64,000 nt of DNA, taken from positions 15,895,523-15,959,522 of the forward strand of contig NC_077237.1 of assembly GCF_947179165.1 (NCBI RefSeq). Reading direction: 5' to 3'. The position numbers and the translations under genes were made by a program. The notes beneath the pieces are model-generated. The model was not told where the DNA came from and ran no database searches. It was given only the letters and a program-made list of their open reading frames with translations. The stretch is from Solanum dulcamara. Taxonomy: Eukaryota; Streptophyta; Magnoliopsida; Solanales; Solanaceae. This document shows positions 12,060 through 23,225 of this stretch, piece by piece (within the stretch, counting starts at the first letter, position 1; every line of letters begins with the position of its first letter).

Positions 12060-14203
12060 TGTAACAACCCCTAAAAAGTTGTATGTCGATATTTCAATTG
12101 TCGACGAAAATAATACACCCTCTGTATTTTAGGCATAACTTTTCATAGGTTGGTCCAAATTAGGTGATTTAAATTTCTGGGTAATCACAACATCCTTACC
12201 TACAACTTTCATGAAGAACATAACTTCAAATTCGGAGTATAAGTAGGTCAAATAAATTAATCTTTGCAAGATATAGTGCTGTGACGGAATTGAGAGTTGA
12301 TAGAAGAAAATTCATATCTCACTATAGGTTGCTCCAAATTGGTTGATTCTTGAATGATATGAAACTAGACTTCCATATCTACAATTCTTATGAAGACACC
12401 AAATCCTAATAAGGAATTTATCTTATTCAAATGCAGCTTCGAAAATGAGTATTCTGTTAAAAAGAACTCATCTTACCTACCATGGAAACATCTAGATGCA
12501 TTTGACATCATGCATGACATACATTGTCCTCCATTTAACATCATCCATGACATCAATATATTACATTAAATTTTCAGATTTTTCTTTATAATTATTTTAT
12601 TTATTGTTAGGTCCCTCTTTCCCACCTATAAATACCCACCTTATTTCCTCATTTTATTCATCAAGCTTTCTTAAGCATTTCTTCTCTCTATATACTTCTT
12701 CTCAAATATAGTTTTAGTTTTAGTAGTATAAAAATACTACTCCGGTTATTCTTATACTCCGGGTAGTACACAAAACGCTCCGGCGAGAAGAAAAGGCTAG
12801 GGATCCAAGAGTATTCCAATTCGGAGTAAACCTTCGGATTTAAGGTATGTAAGACTTTCATAGCATCGGATTGAGTTCGTCCATGCGCCCAATATTTAAA
12901 TTCATTATAGTTGAGTTTTATCCAAATCTTGAATTCTAAATGAATTAATTCTTCTTCTATTGAGTTAGATATATTTATGCATTAATATTATTATTATTGT
13001 TATCTCTCATATTATTGGAATTATTGTTCATGGCTACTTTTCCATGAATCCTAATTGATTTGGTGTTCATGAATATTTTTACACATGTTTTGAGTAAAGA
13101 TGTTGGCTTTTTATTATTTTTATTGATAAAAAGAGAGTTATATGAATTAATACTATATATGTATTTTATTGAGTTTTGAAAGAGCAAAAGAGTTGAATTT
13201 GAATGAATTTGAGAAAATGATATTTTGAGCAAGATGTTTTGATGAGATGAAAATGATGTTTTTGGAAGTATAATGATTGATGAACATGAAATGAGATGAG
13301 TTTGATGATTTAAATTAAAGTCTAATGAGACTAGATGATGAGTTTAATATGAGCACATATTTTGGGAGTAGTATTGAGCACCGAGTTGGGTAAGAGTTTA
13401 ATTTACTCAAACCCCAGAACTACGTAGCCAGCGTAGGATGGAGGCTATGCCTCTTAAGTCCCAAAAAGAGGACTTTGATGAATGGATCCAAGATGGTGAT
13501 GTCCTTTACCCTGGCAAGGTATTGGATGGATGTGGCAACGACATCGCTTCGTTGTATCATCGCTAGCTCATAAGTGATGGTTGTTGGTTAGAGAAACTCC
13601 CAACTGAGTAAGCATTGCTTATTACTATTATTTTTATTATTATATTTTAAACTTGCATTACATATTCATGTTGAGATGATGTTGAGTTCTGAGCTGAGTT
13701 TTATTGAGAGGAGTATCTTGATATCTGTCCTTACCTTCCTGCCATTTTACATACTCGTACATTCTACGTACTGACGTCATTCGACCTGCATCATTTTATG
13801 ATGCAGATACAGGTGTTAGAGATCCTCAACAGGCGCATCGTTGAAGATCATTTCTTTTCAGCTATTTGGTGAGTCCTTCTTGTATTCGAAGGAACTCCTT
13901 ATCCTTTTATTATTGTTGAGTGTGATGTTTCTTTTGAGGTAGCCATGGACATGTCATTGGCACCATCTAAGAGTATTAGAGGCTTCATAGACAGAGTTTG
14001 ATGATGTAATCGGAGTAGTTCTCCTTAGAAACTACTTCTTCTAAGAATTATCTATTTTTCCTTTGATTATGACAAGCCCACATTAGTATTATTAAGTCTT
14101 CCGCTGATGAACAAATGAGTAATAAGACCAAGTGGTTCTCTCGAAAGCCAGAGATGGTTTCTGAGTGCCGGCTACGCCTAGGGTACCCTCTCGGGGCGTG
14201 ACA
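12060..14203 (+). mobile_element. Solo LTR (2144 bp) inserted in the 5' LTR
   Basis: Begins TGTAACAACCCC and ends GGGGCGTGACA, with perfect 5-bp duplications TATAA at 12055-12059 and 14204-14208. The matching uninterrupted site is in the 3' LTR at about 22915-22930. It has a clear TATA box (CTATAAATACC, TATAAATA at 12627-12634) followed by a TC-rich start region. There is no primer site, coding domain or second LTR, so it is a solo LTR left by recombination. Its 3' half (13360-13840) resembles the minus-strand LTR at 34038-35500, including GATGCAGATACAG. Confidence 0.9.
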
Positions 14204-14510
14204 TATAAGTTGGTAATAATGTATAACATGAACTGTAGTGATATGGAATGATACATGGATGTCTTGTATGGTATTTTCTTTAATTATTTTGAAAAGTCGC
14301 TCCGTCAAAAATTGGTACTTTTATTTGGTTAAAGTAAGATCAAAGAAATTTTAAATGCAAAATCTCACACCATTACTTATTGTAAATGGGCCAAATTTCA
14401 CTACTAGATTATATAAATATGTTTTATGTGATGCTTTTTAAATATCACGAGTATAATATATGTGCTCTTTTTAAGTAGTAGCATCCTCCTAAGAGGGACG
14501 CTACAAGTGT

Positions 14511-14523
14511 TGGTATCAGAGCC
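14511..14523 (+). other. Primer-binding site (tRNA-iMet) of gypsy element 2
   Basis: TGGTATCAGAGCC, exactly complementary to the initiator-methionine tRNA 3' end, lies 5 bp after the LTR end at 14505. Confidence 0.92.
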
Positions 14524-14704
14524 TAGGTTTGTATTTCTAGGACTTTTATTGTGATTTGCTTTCATACTTGCCTTTTTTTTAAGGTTTGGGCTATATTATT
14601 TACTCACTATATGGTAAATAGTATATTTAATGCATGTAGGTTGCATATGCATCATGTCCATGTCTCTAATGCAATGTGGTCTTCTCTTTTGAAGGAATTA
14701 AGTT

Positions 14705-15800
14705 ATGGCTTCTTCTTCTAATGACTTATGGAAGCTGCTCGTGAAGGTACAGGTGAATCTTATTCCCAACCTCATGTACTAGAAGGGGTTGTCGGATATT
14801 TCTCGGATCAATATGTTCCCTGTACTAGTGGGTATGATGTGGGAAACCAACAAAGAGTAAGAGCTGGTCCACACCCTCACATAAGCTGTAGTACTCAAGT
14901 TATGAATCCTCTTTTCCAACAGATAGCTGAATTCTTCCACCGCATTGCTGAAATAATACATGATCCCAACGGGATAAACTATGAAAAGATGAGGAAAATG
15001 GATGGAGTGAGTTTGAAGGAACTGTTGATCCCATTGATGCTGAACAATGGCTTGAGCACATGGAGATGGTGTTAGAGCAGTTGGAGTGTTCAGATGTTGC
15101 AAAATTCAAGTATGACATCTCACTGTTACAAAAGGATGCTTATGATTGGTGGGTAATTATGCCAAATGCAAAAGAAAAATCTCCAGTTCTTACTTGGGAT
15201 GGTTTTTTTAAAGAATTTCGTATAAAGTATGTCTTGCCTGCTTATTGTGATGCTAAGAAAAAGGATTTTTTGAATATAAGGCAATGATGTATGTCTATCG
15301 TTGAATATCATCAAAATTTTCTTAGACTTTTTTATTATACTGGAGGTATTATTAATGAGGGAAAATATAAGTGCAGGAGGTTTGAAGATGGCATAAACGA
15401 TTCCATCAGAAAGAATGTGGCAATCCTGCAATATGAGAACTTTTGTAAATTAGTTTCTGCTGCTTTTAATTGGGAAAGACTTGATAAGGAAAAAGCTAGT
15501 AGACATGAGAACAGATTTTGAAAGCCTAGATCAGGTCTTAAAGATCTATCCAAAAAGGAAAAGTTTGATGATTCTAAGGCTATAGTGTCAACAAGTCAGC
15601 TCAACAGAAACAAAGCAGATTAGACTTTTCTACAACTAGCACTCAGAATTATATCCAAGGCAAGACTCGCATTCCCACTTATTCACAATGTAGGAAGAAT
15701 CATTATGGTGCTTGCAGGAGAGCTTCAATTGCATATTTTAATTATGGAAGCTTTGATCATAAAGAGAAGGATTGTCCTAATCCTAAAAATGCTCCTCCCT
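14705..15800 (+). pseudogene. Gypsy element 2: gag with zinc-knuckle remnant
   Basis: A likely start is ATG at 14705 (MASSSND), but the next gag-like frame begins at 14728, so the start is already frameshifted. A second shift near 15010 separates NYEKMRKMDG from the retrotransposon gag core (DAEQWLEHMEMVLEQLE, about 15035-15085, then KYDISLLQKDAYDWW). The core continues with WDGFFKEFRIKYVLP, an in-frame stop at 15285-15287, and YHQNFLRLFYYTGG. Around 15690-15780 a CCHC zinc knuckle survives in altered form (FNYGSFDHKEKDCP; the first Cys is Phe). Gag would form the particle shell and bind RNA. Several stops make it a pseudogene. Confidence 0.88.
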
Positions 15801-15979
15801 TGTGCACTGAAGGCTCAGTTCAGAAGTCTTCTAATAATCCTCCTCAAACCAATAAAGGTGTAAGGCCAAAAAACAACCAAGCATCGGGGGCAAGTGGAGC
15901 AAATCAAGCTAGTGGGTCAAGAGCTACTGCATGTGCTTATGCTATGAGACAGAGAGATGATCAGGAGGGACAGAACGTG

Positions 15980-16464
15980 GTTGTCAGTAAATTTCACTTA
16001 TCTGTGTCTACACTATTTGATCCTGGTTTTACACATTTCTATACTTCTTCATTACTTATTCTTCCTGAAAATATGAAATATGTGAGACTTAACTATGATG
16101 TACTGGTTGAAAGTCCTTTGGGTCACCAAGTATTTAGTCCTTATCTTGATCAATTTGTGGTGGTCTTTATAGATGATATTTTAATATATTTCAAGAGTAA
16201 AGAAGAGCATGATAAACATCTTCGGATTATTTTGCAAACTTTGATCCTGGTTCTACACATTTCTATACTTGTTCATCACTTATTCTTCCTGAAAATGTGA
16301 AATATGTGAGACTTAACTATGATGTACTGGTTGAAAGTCCTTTGGGTCACCAAGTATTTAAGCCTTATCTTGATCAATTTGTGGTAGTCTTTAGAGATGA
16401 TATTTTAATATATTCCAAGAGTAAAGAAGAGCATGATAAATATCTTTGGATTATTTTGCAAACT
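15980..16464 (+). pseudogene. Gypsy element 2: protease start fused to RT active site, 224-bp tandem duplication
   Basis: The frame at 15800-16300 passes from the gag tail into the protease active-site loop (VSTLFDPGFTHFYTSS). After about 35 residues it jumps to the RT catalytic box ([16 protein letters not shown]). Most of the protease and the front half of RT are therefore deleted. The fused stretch is duplicated in tandem: 16017-16240 and 16241-16464, each 224 bp. 224 is not a multiple of three, so the copies are in different frames. The second copy reads FRDDILIY, losing the hydrophobic residue before DD. Both copies carry the deletion, so it came first. Confidence 0.92.
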
Positions 16465-17275
16465 TTGAAGGAGAAAGAACTTTATGCTAAACTTTCAAAG
16501 TGTGAATTTTGGCTTAATGAAGTGGCTTTTCTAGGACATGTTGTGTCAACCGAAGGTGTGAAGGTGGATCCCATTAAAATTGAAGCATTTGTTGAATGGA
16601 AACCCCCCAAAAGTCCAACTGAAGTAAGAAGTTTTTTAGGCTTAATAGGATACTATAGAAGGTTTGTGAAAGGCTTATCCATTATAGCCTCTCCTTTTAC
16701 TAGACTCTTGAAGGAGGAAGTAAAGTTTACTTGGGATGACAAATACCAAGATAGCTTTGAAACGCTCAAATCCTTGTTGACATAAACTCCTATACTTACT
16801 CTACCAATGGAGGGGAAGGAGTACGTGATATATAGTGATGCTTCTCATCATGGTTTGTGATGTGTTTTGATGTAAGAAGGGAAATTTATTTCTTATGCCT
16901 CTCGAAAATTAAAACGATATAAACTAAATTATCCTACTCATGATCTAGAACTTGTTGCTATAATGTTTTCCTTAAAGATATGGAGGCATTATTATATGTG
17001 GAGAAAATTTTTATATATTTACTGATCATAGGAGCTTAAAATATTTGGGTGTGCAGAAAGAACTAAGCTTAAGACAACACAGATGGCTTGAACTCATCAA
17101 AGATTATGATTGCACGATTGATTATCATCCAAGTAAAGCCAATGTGGTTGCAGACACCTTAAGTCGTAAATCCTTCTCAAGTTTATCTCTGAATCCTTTA
17201 CCCTTGCTTTTGGAGTTAAGAAACAAGAATGTCTATTTTACACTTGATTCTTATGGTTCGGTTGTTTCTAATTTG
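16465..17275 (+). pseudogene. Gypsy element 2: RT thumb and RNase H
   Basis: From 16465 the RT continues as [40 protein letters not shown] and [18 protein letters not shown], all standard for Ty3/gypsy. A stop follows at 16783-16785. RNase H then appears in fragments (YSDASHHGL near 16830, [10 protein letters not shown] near 16980, DHRSLKYLG near 17022-17050) and in the frame 17045-17278 ([32 protein letters not shown]). In-frame stops interrupt it repeatedly. Confidence 0.9.
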
Positions 17276-17289
17276 TAAATCAAGCCAAT

Positions 17290-18340
17290 ATTACTTGAAC
17301 ATGTGAAAGAAGCGCAAAAGTTAGATGAGAAACTCGTAAAATTGATCGAAGAAGTTCAAAATGGAAAAAAGCTTGAATTTACATTAAAGGAGGATAGTTT
17401 CTTGTTTTACCAAAATAGGTTATGTGTTCCTAATGATGACAAATTGAAGGGAGAAATCCTGTGGGAAGCACATGCTTCACTATATGCAATGCATCCTGGA
17501 AATATGAAGATGTACTAGACCATCAAAAAAATACTATTGGTGGAATGATATGAAGAAAGACATTGTGGAGTTTATTTCAAAATGTCTAGTTTGTCAATAA
17601 GTAAAGGTAAAACATCATATTCCGGTTAGTTTGCTACAACCCTTGTCAATATCGGAATGGAAATAGGAGAGAATAACTATGAACTTTGTTTCTGGACTTC
17701 CTCGCACTCAAAGAAATCATGATCCAATATGGGTGATAGTGGATAGACTAACAAAGAGTGCTTATTTCTTAGCAGTCAAAATGGATTACCCACTTGAGCA
17801 TTTAGGAGAATTGTACATTAATGAGATTATAAGACTGTATGAGATCCATGTTTCTATTATATTTGATCGAGACCTAAGGTTTACATCTAGATTTTGGGGT
17901 AACTTGCACGAAGCCTTGGGTACTAAGTTGAAGTTTAGAACTTCATTACATCCCCAAAAGAATGGACATTCAGAGAGAGTGATACAAATTTTAGAGGATA
18001 TGCTTCAAGCTTGCATTATTGAGTTTGAGGGTAGTTGGGACAAACACTTGTCCTAGATAGAGTTTGCTTACAATAATAGCTACCAAATGAGTATTTGGAT
18101 GCCTCCCTATGAAGCTTTATACGGAAGAAAATGTCAAACCCCTCTTTGTTGGAATGAAGTTGGTGAAAGAAAACTTATTGGTCCTGAAATTGTGTAACAA
18201 ACAGAAGATAAGATAAAAGTAATTAGGGATCGTCTAACGATTGCTTCTGATAAAAAAAAATCATATGCCGACCTTAAAAACCGTGATATTGAGCATCAAG
18301 TTTGCGATAAAGTATTCTTAAAGGTGTCTCCATAGAAAAA
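17290..18340 (+). pseudogene. Gypsy element 2: integrase
   Basis: Zinc-binding region: HPGNMKMY at the end of the frame 17303-17518, then WWNDMKKDIVEFISKCLVC near 17540-17600. Catalytic core in the frame 17679-18056: MNFVSGLPRTQRN (first Asp replaced by Asn, usually MDFV), VIVDRLTKSAYFLAV, IIFDRDLRFTSRFW (second Asp kept) and HPQKNGHSERVIQILEDML (catalytic Glu kept in the SERVIQ box; usually GQSERTIQ). Stops at 18054-18056 and beyond break the C-terminal part (FAYNNSYQMSIWMPPYEALY). Confidence 0.9.
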
Positions 18341-18344
18341 GATT

Positions 18345-18730
18345 ATGATATTTAGCCAAAAAGAAAAACTTAGTCCTCAATTTATCGGAACTTATGATAT
18401 ACTTAAAAGAGTGGGACCAATTGCATATAAATTAACCTTGCTGCCTGAGTTGGGAAAGATCCACAATGTCTTCCATGTTTCGATGCTCAGAAGATATCAT
18501 TCTAATCCATCTCATGTTCTTCCAGTTGAATCTATTGAGGTTAATCCAGACTTGACGTATAATAAAGAACCTATCCTGATTCAATCTCATGGAATAAAGC
18601 AACTTAGAAACAAGAGAATCCCCTTAGTAAAGGTATTTGGGAGGAATCATTCTGGAAAAGAAGCCACCTGGAAGTGAGAAGAAGACATGAGGACCCAGTA
18701 TCCATACTTGTTCCGGGACTAACACAAGGT
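18345..18730 (+). pseudogene. Gypsy element 2: GPY module and chromodomain-like tail
   Basis: KEKLSPQFIGTYDILKRVGP (the GPF/Y module) is followed by HNVFHVSMLRRYHSNPSHVL. The tail LRNKRIPLVKVFGRNHSGKEATWK, then a stop, then EEDMRTQYPYLF matches the C-terminal chromodomain of plant chromoviruses. That domain guides integration toward particular chromatin marks. One stop codon (18675-18677) splits it. This is the main basis for the chromovirus call. Confidence 0.8.
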
Positions 18731-18752
18731 TTATTTCGAGATAAAATTTCTT

Positions 18753-18765
18753 AAGAGGGAGAGAG
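18753..18765 (+). other. Polypurine tract of gypsy element 2
   Basis: AAGAGGGAGAGAG directly upstream of the 3' LTR start TGTAATGCCCC at 18767. It is the expected plus-strand primer. Confidence 0.85.
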
Positions 18766-19567
18766 TTGTAATGCCCCTAAATATATAAGCTAGTATTCAC
18801 ACTTTGATGGAACACTCCTTAGTAAATATATTATGTTTTACTGACATTTTAGGAGCTTGAAATTTTGCGAGATTTTAAAATTTGATTACTATAGATTGTG
18901 ATTGTAATTTAGGAAATCGTATTGGGGTATTTATGTAAACTACTAATTAGAATTACCCTTAAAATTAAAAGAATCTTATATATATATATATGTGTGTGTG
19001 TGTGTATTCATTTGGACTGCCCACTTTTACTTTTTGGGCATCAACCTTTTTAGTAGGAGGTGCCAAGTGATAAATATCACTTTAAAAGACTTGTTTTACA
19101 CCTCCTCTCACAATTTTAGTTTCTTCAAGACAAGAAAAAATCTTGAACTCTCTCTCCATCATAATTTCTCACAAAATCACAAAGGAAGCTTGTCCTTTCA
19201 GCTAGAACACAAAGCAATCTCTCCCTTGTGGTAAGTAAACTAAATTCATTTTTGAAACTGCGTAGCTGTAAGTAATTTTAGCATATATCATTGTGTAGAG
19301 CTTTGTATTTGGTAAATAAATATGTTTTGAAAATATAAAACACATACCTACAACTCTTATGTTTATGCTGGAGCCTAAATCTATTGTTATTGAGTCAAAA
19401 AAGAGGACGCAACATAGGACAAGTTCTATCCAGATTCTTGAATTAAAAATCCCAAATATACAACTATTAGTGTTTTGGTTATATCATTTTGTAAAAAACA
19501 TCTTTTATGGTGATTCTTGATTGTTTGCAAACTTAAGACATATATATAAAACTTTTATGAAGGATAT

Positions 19568-21648
19568 TGTCACAACCCAAAATGGAATATGAGTGGAACC
19601 CACACTTAATCTCCTAGGTGGGAGAACCAACGATACAAACCCAACTAATAAATATGACAATAATGCAGAAACTCAATTAAATACGTTTTCCTAAAACCTG
19701 AAAGTCATCAAATGAAGGACATCTAAATTCTAAAACTAGGTTTGAAAATATCAACACCGAAATAAATAATTAATATAGTGTGTCCGAAAACTAAGGACGT
19801 CATGCCATGACAAGAGATTCCATCGCCAGCTAGAAGGATAACTCACCCTACAATCCGATGAATTGGAGACTGACTAGAACTGAAGTCGAGTCGAAGTCGA
19901 TGGAAGACTCACTGCACTCTACAAATGAAATAAAGAAAGATACAAGTAGGGGTCAGTACAGAAAAACATGTACTTAGTAGGTATCATCGGCCGACTCAAA
20001 ATAGGAATCAATATGCAATAAGTAATAGCGGGAAATCAACCGTAGCACTTAACATGTGGCAACCAACAAGATCAAGATCAAGTGACAACACAATGAATAA
20101 TTTTATAACCAATCAACAATATCAAGATCACACAGGAGGACTCATGCCTCCACATCACACTCTTTTGGAAAATGAGTTATTGGAGATTGGGTAGCATTAA
20201 GTCATTTTAAATTGTTCTCTTTTTATATTATCGTGCCGAAACGTGACATCCGATCCAATAATACCATATCGAAATGTGACACCCAATCCAAATATATCGT
20301 GTTGAAACGTGACACTCGATCCAAATATACCGTGTCGGAATGTGACACCCGATCCAAATATACCGTGTCGGAATGTGACACCCGATCCAAATATAATTAA
20401 TTTATCATTCTTTATGATTAGATTCCACTTCATTAACACCATTTTTGATAGGGCAAGTTCAAGATTATGGATTTCATGGCCTCGGGATTTCAGACCAATC
20501 ACAATAACATATCAACCATCCAAACCACAACAATTAAATTCGTAGTAAACTTCACACATTACTCAATGAATATCAATCACTATTAAGAGTATATCTATGA
20601 TATAGAATAAAAAAACCATAACCTACCTCAACCGAAGAACCGAAGTAAAGCAAGCTAATCCATCAATGTCTTTCCTTTCTTCAATTCCTCAGACCAATTT
20701 CAATCTATCAAATATATAATATTTATAAGTAAACTAATCTATACACCAATATTATACATATGTTTAACCTAGACCCAATAACTCACCCAATTCTATAAAC
20801 ACATTTCTAATCTTGATGCCACTTAACATGTCGACTCCCATATTTTTTGAATTTCAAAACTAGGGTTAAACATCAATTGAATTAAATAATCACTTTAAAA
20901 CTTGAGCCTTTCGTAATACTTTCGAATGATCAAAATCTGTTCAAATACATAATCTTTGTAAAAAAACGAATCCAATGACACCCATATAGCTATATTTATT
21001 TTCAGATCAAAATTTGGGTCAAAAAGTCATTCTGAGTAATTGAAGTCAATTCTGAAATTTTCTTTCCGATTATGTTCACTCGTGATAAAATAAACTCACA
21101 TGTCAAATTTCAGCTAAAACGGATCGTTATTCGACCCCCAAATCAAGATTTTATGTGAAGAACCCTAGGGTCATATTTTCTTATTTCAGCGTTGTTTCTC
21201 CACCAATATACCCTAAAAATATGTTCATAATCACATAAAAATTTAATGAAAGGATGAGAATAATTACCTTGATGCTTTGGAATGAAAAATCCTATTTTTC
21301 TCCTCCTTTATTTTTCTTTTCTCCTTTCTTTTCTCTCTTTCTCCGTATTTTTTTTCCAGCTTTTGCATTCTATTCTTCGTCGTTGTTGTCTTTATTTTTT
21401 TTTCTTTTTGCTCCAACTAATTATGTATAAAAATTTATAAACCCTATCATTTTTCTTTAATAATTGGTATAGAGTATTAATTAAATTAACACTTTAACCC
21501 ACTAATTAAATAAATTATCGAAGTTTTCTCCTCAACTAAATAATCATAATTATCGAAAAGTCCAAAATATCCAATTAAAAATTTACGGAATGAATCTTTT
21601 ATGAACTAAAAATTTCTAATACTCAAAATGACCTAATGGGTCGTTACA
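19568..21648 (-). mobile_element. Solo LTR (2081 bp) inserted in the 3' LTR
   Basis: The plus strand begins TGTCACAACCCAAAATGG and ends ATGGGTCGTTACA, so on the minus strand it reads TGTAACGACCCATTAGG...TTGTGACA. Flanks are GATAT (19563-19567) and GACAT (21649-21653), a 5-bp duplication with one change. The 5' LTR has the uninterrupted sequence near 10760-10785. There is no primer site or coding domain. A T/C-rich tract at about 21298-21410 marks the transcribed leader on the minus strand. Confidence 0.88.
20232..20396. repeat. 33-bp minisatellite, five units
   Basis: Five tandem copies of a 33-bp unit with the core GTGACACCCGATCCAAATAT. 165 bp equals exactly 5 x 33. Because 33 is divisible by three, an open frame persists through it on each strand (20197-20502 minus), but there is no sign that it is translated. 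Confidence 0.9.
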
Positions 21649-23220
21649 GACATAAAGTCTAGTTTTGCCATTTACATTTTCAAAGTTTAGTTGTGAGATG
21701 AGATACTAGGCTGGCCATATTTACTGTTTTGATAGCATAGTCCTGTTTACACATTTTAGGCTTAATTTTGATGATAAATATTATTTTATGTAAATATTAT
21801 GGAGATGGTGGATATTAAAGAGGTATTTAATTATATTTTCAAGGTGGTTTATACTCGTGTACAAGGTGAGGAACTTGAAATATTGGTTGGTCTACAGTTT
21901 GAACCCTTGAGGTTGTGTTGGACTGTTTATATACTAAAAGGCTGAGGTTTCTGTATAAATTTGTACTCTTACTCTTGTTACCTGCTGGCATATTTGGAAG
22001 GCTATCTTGTTGTGTTGGTTATTTGTTATTACTTTGTATTATCGTGTTGATATCTTAGAGACTTGCAAGACACTTGTTTAACTCACCCACTTGTATGTAT
22101 TGCTCGTTCACTTGACATTCTTGTGGACTTTGTCCTTCTTGTGGTTGTGAGTTTGTCACTATTGGCATGCCTCTTGGTTCGGAACCTTTTCCATCTTGAT
22201 TATGGATTTTTGGTTCGTCTTAAGTATGGAAGTTTTCCATTTTGAGTATGAACTAGAAAGCCATTTTTAATATAGTTCTTGATTCTCTTGATTATTGGGT
22301 CTTTACCCTTCTTGATACAGGGCTCCTGTCCTTCTTGGTACTTGATCATGTTTGGTGTGACGACATAACTTACATATTAGGCTAAACTGTTATTTAGTCT
22401 CTTGTAAATGTGAATTCTTGACACCTAAACTTTTAAATATCGAACTTGAAACTCCTAATATATTTGCTGGCTTGATTTATTTACTATGTTTACATTTGTG
22501 CTACTCATGACCTGAGAAGAGTAATTGGAGAATCTAAAGGCTTCAAACTTGTAGTTTTACACCACTAAGCTTTATGCTTAACAATAGTTGTTTCTATCGT
22601 AGGAAATGTCCAGGGAGATGCTTGAAGTTGACCATTAGAGATAAAGTTTTTGAGAGCTTTAAGGAAGATCACATTTGCATATAAGCATCTATATTTTGTA
22701 GTAGTTTGGGACATGTAATGATCCATGGGGTGCTTGTGTATATGTAATTATGTATTTATTTTTGAGAATTTGATCCATTCATGCACCATGGGTTGTAACT
22801 TAAATTTGGTTGCTTATTTTGTTATTTTGGGGCGTGTAAATCCAAGTCTTGGAATGTACTAAATTTACCATTTGAGTTAGAATATTTGCATGAAGCATGA
22901 ATTATTTTAACTTTGGTACTTGTAAGTTGGCAATAGTATATATAACATGAACTGTAGTGATATGGAATGATACATGGATGTCTCATAAGGTATTTTCTTA
23001 AATTATTTTGAAAAGTTGCCCCCATCATAAATTAGTACTTAATTTGTTTTAAGTAAGATCAAAGAAATTTTAAATGGCAAAATCTTATATTTAAACTACT
23101 ATAACTGGTCCAAATTTCACTACTAGATTATATAAATATGTTATGTGAAGCTTTTTAAATGTCACGAGTATTATATACGTGCTTTTTACGTAGTAGCATT
23201 CTCCCAAGAGGGTCACTACA

Positions 23221-23225
23221 AATTC
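23221..23225. other. Target-site duplication, right copy (AATTC)
   Basis: Direct repeat of 9951-9955, bounding gypsy element 2. Confidence 0.9.

Larger units (their letters stand above)
9956..14505 (+). repeat. 5' LTR of gypsy element 2, interrupted by a solo LTR
   Basis: Starts TGTAATGCCCCTAAATATAT and ends ...GGGACGCTACA just before the primer site. Colinear with the 3' LTR from 18767, except for the 2144-bp insert at 12060-14203. A TATA-like tract (TATATATAAATATAT, 10166-10180) is the probable promoter. A (TA)n microsatellite lies at 10720-10749. Open frames inside (10158-10373, 11042-11371) are not gene-like and are shared imperfectly with the other LTR. Confidence 0.9.
9956..23220 (+). 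mobile_element. Complete Ty3/gypsy (chromovirus-type) LTR retrotransposon
   Basis: The element has two LTRs (9956-14505 and 18767-23220), a primer site, gag, pol, a chromodomain-like tail and a polypurine tract, all in order on the plus strand, flanked by AATTC. Without later insertions the LTRs are 2401 and 2368 bp. The internal region is only 4261 bp because of a protease/RT deletion, and its frames are interrupted. Long LTRs plus a chromodomain suggest the Tekay/Del lineage, which is inference. The older host sequence is a minus-strand LTR. Confidence 0.92.
18767..23220 (+). repeat. 3' LTR of gypsy element 2, interrupted by a solo LTR
   Basis: Colinear with the 5' LTR, starting TGTAATGCCCC and ending GGTCACTACA, followed by the AATTC duplication. 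It contains the 2081-bp insert 19568-21648. Numerous small indels against the 5' LTR show the element is not recent. Confidence 0.9.

Noticed and set aside
20197..20545. Repetitive protein with 11-residue units
   Set aside because: Follows from a 33-bp minisatellite inside a solo LTR; open on both strands for the same reason.
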